Assembly: GCF_002259415.1 (NCBI RefSeq)
Contig: NZ_NPFY01000016.1
Location: forward strand, 310,001 to 374,000
DNA: 64,000 nucleotides
Source of the DNA: Rhodococcus sp. 14-2470-1b
Lineage (GTDB): Bacteria > Actinomycetota > Actinomycetes > Mycobacteriales > Mycobacteriaceae
Direction of reading: 5' to 3'
Part shown: one piece after another, positions 34,788 to 45,125 of the stretch
Position numbering within the stretch: position 1 is the stretch's first letter
Layout: the number at the start of each line of letters is the position of its first letter
Notes under the pieces: generated by a model
Told to the model about the DNA's origin: nothing
What the model saw: the letters and a program-made list of their open reading frames with translations, nothing else
The model's database searches: none
Made by a program: the position numbers and the translations under genes

Positions 34788-36413
34788 TCACGCGCGTACG
34801 TGCGCGCGACCGGGAATGGACTCGATCAAGCGCTGGGTGTACTCCTCGCGCGGGTCGCGGAACAGATCGGCGGTGTTCCCCGACTCGACGTTTCGCCCGT
34901 GCTCGAGGACGGTCACGGTGTCCGATACCTGGCGCACGAGGGACAAGTCGTGCGAGATGAACACGTAGGTCAGTGACAGATCACGCTGCAGTTCCACCAG
35001 TAGGTCCACGATCCGTGCCTGGACGCTGACATCGAGGGCCGAGGTGGGCTCGTCGAGTACGAGGATGTCCGGTGCCAGGACCAGCGACCGAGCCAGCACC
35101 AGACGCTGACGCTGTCCACCGGAGAGGTCGAACGGCCTGCGCTCGAGAATGTCGCGCGGTAGGGCGACCTTGTCGAGAACATCGTGGACCCGATCTCGCC
35201 GCTCGGCTCGCGACCGAACGCCTGCGATCGACAGCGGCTCTGCGACGATGTTCTCGACGGAGTAACGAGGATCCATCGCCGCCAACGCATTCTGTTGGAC
35301 CAGCTGCAGTCGTCGGGCATTGCCGCGGCGTGCTCGCCGCGAGGTGTCGAGCGGCGAGCCGTGCACGAGCACCTCACCGGAGTCCTGCCGCTCCAGTCCG
35401 CTGACGATGCGCGCGGCTGTGGTCTTCCCGCTTCCGGACTCGCCGACGACCGCATGGGTGGTGCCCCGAGCAACGGTGAAGGACACACCGTCCAACGCGG
35501 TGGATCGTTCGGTACGAGAGCCGTTGACAGCGAACGTCTTCACGAGGTCTCGCACTTCCAGTGCGGTCTCGACACGTGCAGCCGGGCGCGAGGCGTACTT
35601 GTCCAGCGACAGCGCCGGCGCATCGGCGATCAACCGACGGGTGTAATCGTCGGACGGTGACGCGAGAACTTCGGCGGCGCGGCCCTGCTCGCGGACGATT
35701 CCGTGGTTCAGAACCAGGACGTCGTCGGCATGATCTCGCGCCAGAGCCAGATCGTGGGTGATGAACAGGACGCCGAGACCCAGATCGCGGCGAAGATCGT
35801 CGAGCAGGTCGAGGATGCGCGCCTGTACCGTCACGTCGAGAGCCGACGTGGGCTCGTCGGCCACCAGGATCGACGGCCTGGCCGCGATCGCAATGGCGAT
35901 CAGGACCCGCTGCAGTTGCCCGCCGGACAGTTGATGAGGGTAGGCGCCTGCCCGCTCGGCGGGGTTGCGGATGCCGACTCGATCGAGCAAGGCCACGGTC
36001 TCGTCGGCGACGCGGCGGCGATCGACGATCCGATGCAGCAGAAGTGTTTCCGCGATCTGATGTCCCACCTTCTTCAGCGGATCGAGGGAGCCCAGCGGGT
36101 CCTGAGGCACGAATCCGATGGTCGAGCCTCGTAGCCTGCGCCAACTGGACTGGGTGTACCGGGTGACGTCGGTACCTGCGATCCGCACCGACCCCGACGT
36201 GATCCGCCCCTCTCCTGCAAGCATGCCGATGGCCGCGCGGGCGATGGTCGTCTTGCCCGAGCCCGATTGTCCGACGACTGCGAGCGTCTCACCGTTCCGG
36301 AGTTCGAAATCCACGTCGGTGACCACTGGATCTGCGCCGTAGGAAATGGTCAGGCCTTCGACGGATACAGCGGTGGCGGTGCGAGCAGTTACCGGGCTGT
36401 CGACAAGTGTCAC
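34788..36413 (-). CDS. Dipeptide-type ABC transporter ATP-binding protein (fused DppD-DppF)
   Basis: The 541-residue protein joins two ATPase domains. The first has GQSGSGKTT, LSGGQLQRVLIA and ILVADEPTSALD; the second has GESGSGKTT, LSGGQRQRLVLA and ILVLDEPTSALD. Both look fully competent. The stop of the upstream permease and the GTG start share one base (TAGTG), so they are coupled. It powers the DppB/DppC-like permeases. Confidence 0.9.
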   Translation of the reverse strand: MTLVDSPVTARTATAVSVEGLTISYGADPVVTDVDFELRNGETLAVVGQSGSGKTTIARAAIGMLAGEGRITSGSVRIAGTDVTRYTQSSWRRLRGSTIGFVPQDPLGSLDPLKKVGHQIAETLLLHRIVDRRRVADETVALLDRVGIRNPAERAGAYPHQLSGGQLQRVLIAIAIAARPSILVADEPTSALDVTVQARILDLLDDLRRDLGLGVLFITHDLALARDHADDVLVLNHGIVREQGRAAEVLASPSDDYTRRLIADAPALSLDKYASRPAARVETALEVRDLVKTFAVNGSRTERSTALDGVSFTVARGTTHAVVGESGSGKTTAARIVSGLERQDSGEVLVHGSPLDTSRRARRGNARRLQLVQQNALAAMDPRYSVENIVAEPLSIAGVRSRAERRDRVHDVLDKVALPRDILERRPFDLSGGQRQRLVLARSLVLAPDILVLDEPTSALDVSVQARIVDLLVELQRDLSLTYVFISHDLSLVRQVSDTVTVLEHGRNVESGNTADLFRDPREEYTQRLIESIPGRAHVRA

Positions 36414-37257
36414 TATCCCACTCTCTTTCGGACGATGTGGCTGACTCGGCTGATGCTCAGAACCGTGATCACGATGGCGGCGCCCGGCGCGACGATGAGC
36501 CACGGCGCGGTGTGGATGTAGTTACGCGCCTCGGAGATCATCAGTCCCCATTCGGCGGTCGGGGGATTGGCGCCGTATCCGAGGAAGCTGAGTGCCGCGA
36601 TGGACAGGATCGCGGTCCCGAACTGCAGTGCGGCCAGGGCGAGCACCGAAGAGTAGGCGTTGGGCAGTATGTGTCGTACCAGTAGGCGGCCACTACCTGC
36701 ACCGAGGTGTTCGCTCGCTTCGACGAACGGAAGGTTGCGCACCGTCAGAACTTCCGAACGCATGAGTCTGAAGAAGACGACGATCGACGACACCCCTACA
36801 GCGATGGCAGCGTTGACGGTACCGAACCCCAGAGAGACGATGATCGTGATCGACAGCAGCAGAGTCGGAATGGACAGCAGCACGTCGGCGATTCGGCTGG
36901 AGATCGCGTCGACCACCCGGCCGAAGTACGCCGAGACGAGTCCCAGCGCGGTTCCGAGGACGAGTCCGATGACCACGGCGATGACCGAACCCAGCATTGT
37001 CACGGCGGTTCCGTGAATCAGCCGACTGAGCTGGTCGCGGCCGAGGTAGTCGGTCCCCAACCAGTGGACGGCACCCGGTCCTTGCAATGCGGCGTCGGGA
37101 AACTCCTGAAGGGGATCGAACGGGGCGATGACCGACGGTGCGACGACGAAGGCAGCGACGACGAGCAGGGCGGCGACCGCCGCCACGTCGCCCGGTGTCC
37201 ACCCGCGCAGTCGGGAGCGCACCGTGATGGGGCTCGCGAGGGTGGGAAGTGCGAGAG

Positions 37258-37261
<4 letters not shown>
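36413..37261 (-). CDS. Dipeptide-type ABC permease (DppC-like)
   Basis: This 282-residue permease has an N-terminal helix, a conserved HWLGTDYLGRDQLSRLIHG loop, and about five further helices with the EAA loop VEASEHLGAGSGRLLVRHILPN. It overlaps the DppB-like gene by 4 nt. It forms the channel with that protein. Confidence 0.9.
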
Positions 37262-38220
<959 letters not shown>

Positions 38221-38417
38221 CGAAGGAGTACCTGTCGTAGAAGACGATTGCGAGTATTCAACAAGACCGAGGTTGCCGATGTCGACGGATCGGATCGCCG
38301 TGATCTTTTCTCGCTGTCACCGACTCGGTCGCAGCGAATGCAACGCTCTGCAACCCTGTCCCCTGTGGCTGGGGTCACATAGACATGACTGCATCGTTCA
38401 ACGCTAGGAGAAACACG
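38221..38417. promoter_or_regulatory. Divergent promoter region, transporter operon / butanediol dehydrogenase
   Basis: This 197-bp space drives both gene sets. On the minus strand, two GTTGCA direct repeats (near 38340-38356) lie upstream of the transporter operon and might instead serve the plus-strand dehydrogenase, whose neighbour encodes an AcoR-like GAF regulator. A ribosome-binding AGGAGA stands 8 bp before ATG 38418. No clear -35/-10 pair stands out. Confidence 0.4.
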
Positions 38418-39488
38418 ATGCGCGCAGCTGTCTACTACGGTCCGAACAAGGTCGAGATCGCCGACGTACCCGAGCCGTCGCCCGGGGAAGGCGAGGTCAA
38501 GGTGAAGGTCGGCTACAACGGAATCTGCGGCACCGATCTGCACGAGTACTACGCAGGACCGATCTTCGTTCCCACCGAGCCGCATCCGTTGACGAACCAG
38601 CAGCTGCCGCTCGTCCTGGGGCACGAATTCTCCGGCACGGTCACCGAGATCGGTACAGGCGTGACGGGAATCGAGGTCGGGGACCGCGTCGCCATCGAGC
38701 CGCTGTACCGCTGCGGACACTGCGGACCGTGTCGCGCCGGGAACTACAACATCTGCCAGCAGATCGGCTTCCACGGACTCATGTCCGACGGTGGCATGGC
38801 CGAATACACCGTCGTGCCGACGAACATGATTCATCACCTGCCGGAGAACGTGTCCCTCGAACTTGGCGCACTCGTCGAACCGATGTCCGTGGCCTTCCAC
38901 GCTGCGACACTCGGCGATCCCGATCCGGACGACACCGCAATGGTGTTCGGCGCAGGCCCCATCGGGATCGGGCTGTGGTTCGCGCTCCGCGGTAAAGGCC
39001 TCGAGAACGTCTTCGTCGTCGAACCGTCACCGACGCGCCGCGCCTCGATCGAAGCGCTCGGTGCCAGAACCCTCGATCCGACGTCGCTCGACGTGCCGGA
39101 GTTCGTCGCCGACTTCACGGACGGCCGCGGCGCCGACGCCATCTACGACGCGGCGGGCGTGCAACCCGCCGTCGAGACGGCACTCGGCTGCATCGGAGCT
39201 CGCAAACCACTCGTCAGCGTCGCGATCTACGAAAAGCCTTTGACCACACCGCTGCAGAAGCTCGTCATGAACGAATCCCGCATCCAGGGATCGCTCTGCT
39301 ACACCTCGGCCGACTACGACGCCGTCATCGAGCTCATGGCCCAGGGCAAGTACGACACGACGGGATGGGTGGACAAGATCGCGCTCGAGTCGGTCATCGA
39401 CGACGGATTCGAAGCTCTTCACGCAGGCACCAAGATGAAGGTTCTGGTGGATCCTGCAGTGGGACGCGGCAGCGAGGGTCAGGCATGA
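38418..39488 (+). CDS. Zinc alcohol dehydrogenase, 2,3-butanediol dehydrogenase type
   Basis: A 356-residue medium-chain dehydrogenase beginning [20 protein letters not shown]. The catalytic zinc site is [21 protein letters not shown] follows, and the structural zinc cysteines lie in [31 protein letters not shown] binds NAD. Pattern and spacing match (R,R)-butanediol dehydrogenases that interconvert acetoin and 2,3-butanediol. It overlaps the SDR gene by 4 nt. Confidence 0.87.
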   Translation: MRAAVYYGPNKVEIADVPEPSPGEGEVKVKVGYNGICGTDLHEYYAGPIFVPTEPHPLTNQQLPLVLGHEFSGTVTEIGTGVTGIEVGDRVAIEPLYRCGHCGPCRAGNYNICQQIGFHGLMSDGGMAEYTVVPTNMIHHLPENVSLELGALVEPMSVAFHAATLGDPDPDDTAMVFGAGPIGIGLWFALRGKGLENVFVVEPSPTRRASIEALGARTLDPTSLDVPEFVADFTDGRGADAIYDAAGVQPAVETALGCIGARKPLVSVAIYEKPLTTPLQKLVMNESRIQGSLCYTSADYDAVIELMAQGKYDTTGWVDKIALESVIDDGFEALHAGTKMKVLVDPAVGRGSEGQA

Positions 39489-40252
39489 GCGTCGCACTCG
39501 TCACCGGAGCCGGCCAGGGCATAGGCCGCGGTATCGCACTGCGGCTCGCGACCGACGGCCACGATGTCGCTCTCGTCGATCTGGGCTCGGACAAGATCGA
39601 GCAGGTCGCCCGCGAGATTCGGGAAATCGGCACCGACGCAACCACGTTCGTGGCCGACGTCAGTGATCGCGATCAGGTCTTCGCAGCCGTCGAACATGCG
39701 CACGAGGCCCTCGGCAGCTTCGATGTCATGATCAACAATGCCGGCATCGCACAGGTCGCCCCGCTCGACGACGTCCGCCCCGAGGACACGAAGAAGATCT
39801 GGGCCGTCAACGTCGACGGTGTGCTGTGGGGAATTCAAGCTGCGGCAGCCAAATTCAGGTCACTGAGCCAGAAGGGCAAGATCGTCAACGCCTCGTCCAT
39901 CGCGGGTCATGACGGCTTTGCCATGCTCGGTGTCTACAGTGCGACGAAGTTCGCCGTTCGTGCCCTCACCCAAGCCGCGGCCAAGGAGTACGCCGTGCAC
40001 GGCATCACCGTCAACGCGTACTGCCCGGGTGTCGTCGGAACGAACATGTGGGTGACCATCGACAAGCGTTTCGCCGAGCTGACCGGTGCTGCCGAGGGCG
40101 AGACGTACGACAAGTTCGTCGGTGGTATCGCGCTCGGTCGAGCCCAGACGCCCGAGGATGTCGCAGCCTTCGTGTCCTACCTGTCGGGTCCTGATTCGGA
40201 CTACATGACTGGTCAGGCGGGGTTGATCGACGGCGGCCTCGTGTTCCGCTGA
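39485..40252 (+). CDS. SDR, acetoin/diacetyl reductase type
   Basis: The 255-residue SDR has [12 protein letters not shown] at residues 7-18, [11 protein letters not shown], catalytic Ser in [11 protein letters not shown] and YSATK. The substrate-loop text ([13 protein letters not shown] and [24 protein letters not shown]) is very close to (S,S)-butanediol dehydrogenase/acetoin reductases. Encoded together with a second butanediol-type dehydrogenase of opposite fold, it may allow handling of different stereoisomers. The next gene is a GAF regulator. Confidence 0.87.
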   Translation: MSVALVTGAGQGIGRGIALRLATDGHDVALVDLGSDKIEQVAREIREIGTDATTFVADVSDRDQVFAAVEHAHEALGSFDVMINNAGIAQVAPLDDVRPEDTKKIWAVNVDGVLWGIQAAAAKFRSLSQKGKIVNASSIAGHDGFAMLGVYSATKFAVRALTQAAAKEYAVHGITVNAYCPGVVGTNMWVTIDKRFAELTGAAEGETYDKFVGGIALGRAQTPEDVAAFVSYLSGPDSDYMTGQAGLIDGGLVFR

Positions 40253-40297
40253 CCCGGCTTTGCATGTTCTGAGTGATCTGGAGCACAATTGTCGGTG

Positions 40298-41584
40298 ATG
40301 ACGCAGACGACAGGACCGGAACCTGCGCTGGCGGCCGGAGAGGACCCGCGCCGCTACGCGCAGATTCTGACTGCCGTGTACGACGCGACGATGGCCGGCG
40401 GCAAATCCCCCGCACGTCCCCGCGACGTGATCGGTGATTCGTGGCGACGCCTGCAGACCCTCGGCATCGACCCCGAGCAGCGCAGCGTGGCATCACCGCA
40501 GATCGACGTGTCCGATCTGGAGCTGAGCCGTCGGGAATCGGGCTTGTTCGACATCCTCGACGACCTGGGGCGCGGACTCGAATCCGTCGTACAGGACGGC
40601 GACAACATCCTCGTCGTCGCCGATCGACACGGACGGGTCCTGTGGCGGAGTGGGTCGACGTCGGTGCTCGACCGCGCCGACGGCCTCGGGTTCGTCGAGG
40701 GTGCCAGCTGGGCCGAGGATTCGGTCGGAACCAACGCGATCGGCACCGCGTTGGTATCGCGGCGGGCGGTGCAGATCTTCTCCGCGGAACATTATGTGCG
40801 CAGCCACCATCCGTGGACCTGCGCAGGTGCACCGATCAAGGACCCGCGTACCGGGCATGTCATCGGGGCCGTGGACGTCAGCGGGCCCGCCAACACCGTC
40901 CACCCGACGACCCTGGCGTTGGTCGACGCCATTGCTCGACTCGCGGAATCTCAACTGCGCGAGCATCACCGGCAGAACCTCGACCGACTCCGGTCGGTCG
41001 CAGCGCCGATGCTCGCACGTCTGCACGCGCCCGCACTCGCCGTCGACGCCAACGGATGGGTCGCCGCCGTCGAATCCGTGGCGCTGCGCAACCGAGTACT
41101 GCTGCCCGAGGACGTCGTCGCCGGGAGGTTCTGGCTGCCGACCCTCGGGGTGTGCGACTTCGAGCCGCTTCCCGGCGGGTGGCTCGTCCGCCCGACCGGG
41201 GACGAGGCGTCGGAAACCGGTAGAACGACTGTGTCCCTCGATCTTCGGCACCACCAGCACGTGCGGGTGCAGATACGAAGCGAGGTGGGGGAGTGGACGC
41301 ACGAACCCACTCCCCGCCACGCCGAGATCCTGTATCTCCTCGCGTCGAGCAGGGAAGGCCGAAGTGCAGCACAGTTGGCCGCGGACCTGTTCGGCGACGA
41401 CGGCCGAGCCATCACTGTCCGCGCCGAGATGTCCCGGCTGCGCAAGCACATGTCGGGAATCGTGCAGACGCAGCCCTACCGGTTCGACGAGACCGCCGTC
41501 GTGGACGTGCTGCTGCCGGAAGACCCGAGCCGACTCCTCCCGCACTCGACGGCGCCTGCCGTGGTGCGGATGCGTCGCTCCTGA
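40298..41584 (+). CDS. GAF-domain transcriptional regulator (AcoR-like N-terminus, no AAA+)
   Basis: This 428-residue protein shares the N-terminal module of AcoR (VIGDSWRRLQTLGIDPEQ, then a GAF-type domain with WAEDSVGTNAIGTALVSRRAVQIFSAEHY). Instead of an ATPase and Fis HTH it ends in a winged-helix-like segment (AAQLAADLFGDDGRAITVRAEMSRLRKHM). It is a DNA-binding regulator of a type common in actinobacteria and probably senses acetoin or a relative for the two upstream dehydrogenases. ATG 40298 is preferred over nearby GTG 40295. Confidence 0.8.
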   Translation: MTQTTGPEPALAAGEDPRRYAQILTAVYDATMAGGKSPARPRDVIGDSWRRLQTLGIDPEQRSVASPQIDVSDLELSRRESGLFDILDDLGRGLESVVQDGDNILVVADRHGRVLWRSGSTSVLDRADGLGFVEGASWAEDSVGTNAIGTALVSRRAVQIFSAEHYVRSHHPWTCAGAPIKDPRTGHVIGAVDVSGPANTVHPTTLALVDAIARLAESQLREHHRQNLDRLRSVAAPMLARLHAPALAVDANGWVAAVESVALRNRVLLPEDVVAGRFWLPTLGVCDFEPLPGGWLVRPTGDEASETGRTTVSLDLRHHQHVRVQIRSEVGEWTHEPTPRHAEILYLLASSREGRSAAQLAADLFGDDGRAITVRAEMSRLRKHMSGIVQTQPYRFDETAVVDVLLPEDPSRLLPHSTAPAVVRMRRS

Positions 41585-41615
41585 ATCCATCCGTTCACGG
41601 CCGTAAGCTGGCCGA

Positions 41616-43718
41616 ATGGGTTATCGGATCGTATCGGAGACGCTGCGGTTCCTCGCAGTCTCCGACCCCGGCAGGCTCCGGCTACGGGCAGCCGCGACGA
41701 CGACGATCACCGTCGTCCTCGCGATGGCGATTCTGATCCCCGGGTCTCATCTCGTCGGCCAGCCGTTGACGGTCGCGCTGCTGGGCGCTGTCGTCGCCAT
41801 GCAGTCCTCGGCGGCGGTGAAGGACAAGGACCAACGCAGCCGAGTGATCACGACGGTCCTGCTGGTGGTTCCGGCGATCGTCGCAGTCTCGCTGTCGGCG
41901 GTGCTGTCCCAGTTCGGGAAGGTGGCCGACGTCGGGTTCATCGTCGTGCTGTTCGCTGCAGTCTGGGTGCGGCGGTACGGTCCGCGCGGCACTGCGCTCG
42001 GCATGGTCGCGTTCATCTGCTACTTCTTCGCGCTGTTCCTGCGTGCTCAACCAGGCCAGATTCCTGCCCTTGCGGTGTCCATCGTTCTCGGTGTCGGGAT
42101 CTCGCTCGCCGTGCGTACTCTCGTCCTTCCCGAGCGGCCGGGGCTGGAACTTCGGCGTCTGGTTCGAGCACTGCGAGCCGCGTCGATCGACGTCCTCGAG
42201 GTCGCGTCGAACAGAGTCGATCGCGATCTGGACCTGCTCCGCAAGCGGCTGGACCGGCTCGGCAGCACAGCGCTGATGATCGACGACTGGCTCGACCGCA
42301 ACGATGCCTCGCAGCTGCTGAGCGTCACCAACGAGGATCTCTCGCTCCGAATCTTCGACGCGCAGATAGCCACCGAACAACTCGTGAGCGCGCTGTGGGC
42401 CCTCGACCCGATCCCATCTGGGGTCACCCCGCAGGCTGCGCTCCCGCCCAATTCATGGCCCTCGTCGCTCGTCCAGGCCACCACCGCCCTCTCGTCGTGT
42501 CTGCAGAACAACCCGTCCGACGACCAACTCCGTGCGGCCAGGCGCCTCGCTGCAGCAGCCGCGGACGAAGCGGATCCGTCCACCCAGGCGGGCATCGCCA
42601 CGACGGTCGCCATGCGAGCAGTGCAGGCCCACATCGCCATTCACCACATCACCAGCAATGCGCTGCACACCGAATCCGTACCCAAGGAAGAGCCGAAGAA
42701 GGACGACGACACCGATTCGGGACTGAACCCCAGCACCAAAGCGGCGATCCAGGTTGCCGTCGCGACCAGTGCGGCGACCATTCTCGGCGAAATCATTTCA
42801 CCGGACCGCTGGTACTGGGCGGTGCTGACAGCATTCCTGGTCTTCACCGGGGCGTCGACTCGCGGTGAGATCCTCTCCCGTGCCGGACATCGTGTCGTCG
42901 GTACCATCGGAGGTGTCCTGGCCGGAGTTCTGCTGTCCGCGTTGGTCGGTCGCAATCAACCGCTGCAACTGCTTCTGCTGGTCGTCTGCATCTTCTTCGC
43001 GTTCTACCTCGTGACGGTGGCGTACGCGTTGCTGTCGTTCTTCGTCACCGTCATGCTCGCGATGCTGTACGGACTGCTCGGCACCTTCAGCATCGAGGTG
43101 CTCGAACTACGAATCTACGAAACTGCGGCAGGCGGACTCGTCGGGATAGCGTCGGCGTACTTCATCTTCTCCACGGGAACCAGATCGACGATGGTCGAGA
43201 AAGTGGACGACTACCTCGACCAGATGACGGCCATCATCGACACCGGCATCGATGCCATCGTCCGGCCCGGCCGCCCGACGGACCTCGTCGCCGACATGCG
43301 CAAACTCGACAACGCGTTGAAAGACCTCGTCGCGGCCGGAAAACCCCTCGAGATGGGGCCCACGACACGCACACGCAAAGGCGTCAAACGGCTGCTGCGC
43401 ATCATGACCGTCAGCAACCGATCCAGCCACGCACTGGCCCGTGCCGGTGTCGGCGCCTCGCACGCCGAGCCCGACACCGGCCCGTCACAGGAGACCGCCG
43501 ACGCACTACGCCGGGCAGCCGAGGTAACCAAAGCCACCATCGCCGACGTCGGGCGTGCACTCGCAGGCGAACACGTCGACCCACCGGAGAAGCTGACGGA
43601 GACCTCGGCCCCCGACGTCATGCTGAAGTCCACCACGACCCCCGGTCCCGTCCGCAGCGCCGTCAGGTCACTGAGCACCCTCAACCGCACCATGGGTGAG
43701 GCGCTGACACGCGTCTGA
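41616..43718 (+). CDS. FUSC-family membrane transporter (aromatic acid exporter-like)
   Basis: A 700-residue protein with two membrane modules. Residues 20-170 hold about six helices (TTTITVVLAMAILIPGSHL, QSSAAVKDKDQRSR loop). Residues 370-530 hold a second set with DRWYWAVLTAFLVFTGASTRGEIL, the FUSC signature. The soluble linker is helical, and a cytoplasmic tail follows. Relatives (YccS, AaeB) export small aromatic or hydrophobic acids. No membrane-fusion partner is adjacent, as expected in actinobacteria. Confidence 0.83.
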   Translation: MGYRIVSETLRFLAVSDPGRLRLRAAATTTITVVLAMAILIPGSHLVGQPLTVALLGAVVAMQSSAAVKDKDQRSRVITTVLLVVPAIVAVSLSAVLSQFGKVADVGFIVVLFAAVWVRRYGPRGTALGMVAFICYFFALFLRAQPGQIPALAVSIVLGVGISLAVRTLVLPERPGLELRRLVRALRAASIDVLEVASNRVDRDLDLLRKRLDRLGSTALMIDDWLDRNDASQLLSVTNEDLSLRIFDAQIATEQLVSALWALDPIPSGVTPQAALPPNSWPSSLVQATTALSSCLQNNPSDDQLRAARRLAAAAADEADPSTQAGIATTVAMRAVQAHIAIHHITSNALHTESVPKEEPKKDDDTDSGLNPSTKAAIQVAVATSAATILGEIISPDRWYWAVLTAFLVFTGASTRGEILSRAGHRVVGTIGGVLAGVLLSALVGRNQPLQLLLLVVCIFFAFYLVTVAYALLSFFVTVMLAMLYGLLGTFSIEVLELRIYETAAGGLVGIASAYFIFSTGTRSTMVEKVDDYLDQMTAIIDTGIDAIVRPGRPTDLVADMRKLDNALKDLVAAGKPLEMGPTTRTRKGVKRLLRIMTVSNRSSHALARAGVGASHAEPDTGPSQETADALRRAAEVTKATIADVGRALAGEHVDPPEKLTETSAPDVMLKSTTTPGPVRSAVRSLSTLNRTMGEALTRV

Positions 43719-43794
43719 CACCGTCCGTGCATACTGCGATACGCACGCTGCCATGGTCCGCAATGCTGTGTCGTCGACCTCCTGAGAGGAACTC

Positions 43795-44487
43795 ATGAGT
43801 GTCTACACCGAGGCTGCGGAGAGGGTTCCCGGACTCGCGGAGTACCTGCACGGCCCGTTCGATCTCCCGGCGTCGGCGATGACCGATGCGGACTGGTTGC
43901 GGGAGCGGATTGCCGACACAGGCAGGCGCTGGAACTGCACCGACGACCGAATCAACGGGACGCTGTGGTGGTACTCCGCCAGCTCGACGATCGGCTTCCT
44001 GGCGGTGTCGACGGCGATGGTGACGGGAACGGCGGCCGATCCGTCGCTCGAGCATTCTCGGTGTTTTCTGCGCGGCGACGGTTACCTCGGCGGGGTGCGG
44101 AGCGATCGCACGGTGACGCCGGAGCAGTTGCCCGGTGCCCTTGCCGGCACGTTTCGTGCGGTCGTCGACGCTCTCGCGGCGGCGTCGGGAGCGACGACCA
44201 ACGCGCTCTGGGCGATCACGTCGGACTCGATAGCCAACCGGTGCCTCGACGTCGGCACGGCCCTCGGAGACCGAGAGCGGGGCAGCGCGTATGCCCAGGA
44301 GCTCGTTGCCGCAATGTCCTCGCCGCTACCCGCTCCCCGGTTCGTCGACGTGGGAGGCCGACGCTTCACGCGCCGCAGCTCGTGCTGCCTGTTGTACCTG
44401 ACGTCAGCGTCGGACAAGTGCACCAGCTGCCCACGCCGGACACCGTCGGATCGGCTCCGGGGGCTCCGCGCCGCCGCGCAATACTAG
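43795..44487 (+). CDS. FhuF-like (2Fe-2S) ferric-siderophore reductase family protein
   Basis: This 230-residue protein ends with Cys197-Cys198-x10-Cys209-x2-Cys212 (SSCCLLYLTSASDKCTSCPRR), the C-terminal 2Fe-2S motif of FhuF ferric reductases. Family members release iron from ferric siderophores by reduction in the cytoplasm. No iron box is seen directly upstream. Its neighbours are copper and Dyp-peroxidase genes, making a mixed metal-handling block. Confidence 0.83.
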   Translation: MSVYTEAAERVPGLAEYLHGPFDLPASAMTDADWLRERIADTGRRWNCTDDRINGTLWWYSASSTIGFLAVSTAMVTGTAADPSLEHSRCFLRGDGYLGGVRSDRTVTPEQLPGALAGTFRAVVDALAAASGATTNALWAITSDSIANRCLDVGTALGDRERGSAYAQELVAAMSSPLPAPRFVDVGGRRFTRRSSCCLLYLTSASDKCTSCPRRTPSDRLRGLRAAAQY

Positions 44488-44498
44488 GAAGCGTAGTA
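44482..44498. promoter_or_regulatory. Dyad TACTA-N7-TAGTA upstream of the membrane protein
   Basis: TACTA at 44482-44486 and TAGTA at 44494-44498 form an inverted repeat overlapping the FhuF-like stop. A TAAGGT hexamer at 44506-44511 could be the -10 of a leaderless message starting at ATG 44517. This would place the dyad near the -35. The bound factor is unknown; a metal sensor is possible given the neighbours. Confidence 0.35.
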
Positions 44499-44516
44499 CT
44501 CGTCTAAGGTGTCCCC

Positions 44517-45035
44517 ATGACTTTCCGCCCCGACGCTCGTGCGCGTGTGCGCGGCGCGTTCGTCGGTGCTGCCTCCGGTGCGCTGAGCATCGCAGCGCAC
44601 GGCGTGGGCGGCGGAGTCATGGTGCCGAGCGAATCGGCCCTCGTACTGCTCGTGGTCGTCAGTGCGGCGCTCGGCGTCCTGACCGCAGCCCTCGGGGACC
44701 GCGTCCCGACGACGGTCGTGCTCGCGCTCGGCCAAGTCGTCGGACACACGGTGCTGACGGCGGCGAGTGGGCATCACCACGGCTCGTCGCTCACTCCGTC
44801 GATGCTGGCGGCGCACGCATGCGCGACGGTGCTGTGCGCCTTGCTCATTCGTGGTGCCGTGCTCGGGCACAGTCGAGCCGTGGCCGTGTTGCGCCGGATC
44901 CTCCCCGTGTTGTGTCTGGTTCTGCCCGTGCAGGATCGGGCTCGCACCGAGAGCACCGAATACCGGCCGAACGTCGTACTCCGACTGCTGGTGTCGTCGG
45001 GAACAGGAACTCGCGGGCCTCCCTGCCCTGCTTGA
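44517..45035 (+). CDS. Small membrane protein of a copper-linked cluster
   Basis: A 172-residue protein with about four hydrophobic helices (FVGAASGALSIAAHG, ALVLLVVVSAALGVLTAAL, TVVLALGQVVGHTVL, LRRILPVLCLVLPV). It has a histidine motif GHHHG near the middle and a cysteine in MLAAHACATVLCALL. I do not recognise a named function, but such proteins often precede PepSY and PCuAC genes in actinobacteria. A metal-linked membrane role is inferred from the histidines and neighbours. A terminator hairpin follows. Confidence 0.68.
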   Translation: MTFRPDARARVRGAFVGAASGALSIAAHGVGGGVMVPSESALVLLVVVSAALGVLTAALGDRVPTTVVLALGQVVGHTVLTAASGHHHGSSLTPSMLAAHACATVLCALLIRGAVLGHSRAVAVLRRILPVLCLVLPVQDRARTESTEYRPNVVLRLLVSSGTGTRGPPCPA

Positions 45036-45052
45036 TCTTTCCTTTCCTCACA

Positions 45053-45098
45053 CCCGGTGATCCCTCGCGCGTGAAGCGCCGTCGATCACCGGGCTTTT
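45053..45098 (+). terminator. Intrinsic terminator or attenuator between metal-cluster genes
   Basis: CCCGGTGATC (45053-45062) pairs with GATCACCGGG (45084-45093) around a 21-nt loop, followed by CTTTT. This is the clearest factor-independent terminator in the window. It separates the small membrane protein from the PepSY gene, so either the PepSY operon has its own promoter in the remaining 27 bp or the hairpin is a regulated attenuator. Confidence 0.75.
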
Positions 45099-45125
45099 AC
45101 GACACCCGACAGAACTGGAACACCT

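Noticed and set aside
38258-38320. A 20-codon minus-strand frame starting GTG and ending in Cys before the DppB-like gene, as a possible Cys leader peptide
   Set aside because: It lacks the VDLCR pattern, has one Cys codon only and no -10-like hexamer or ribosome-binding site upstream; chance is more likely.
41682-42380. Minus-strand frame opposite the FUSC gene
   Set aside because: Composition is Arg/Asp/Gln-rich without domain marks, and the plus-strand frame has clear helices; antisense shadow.
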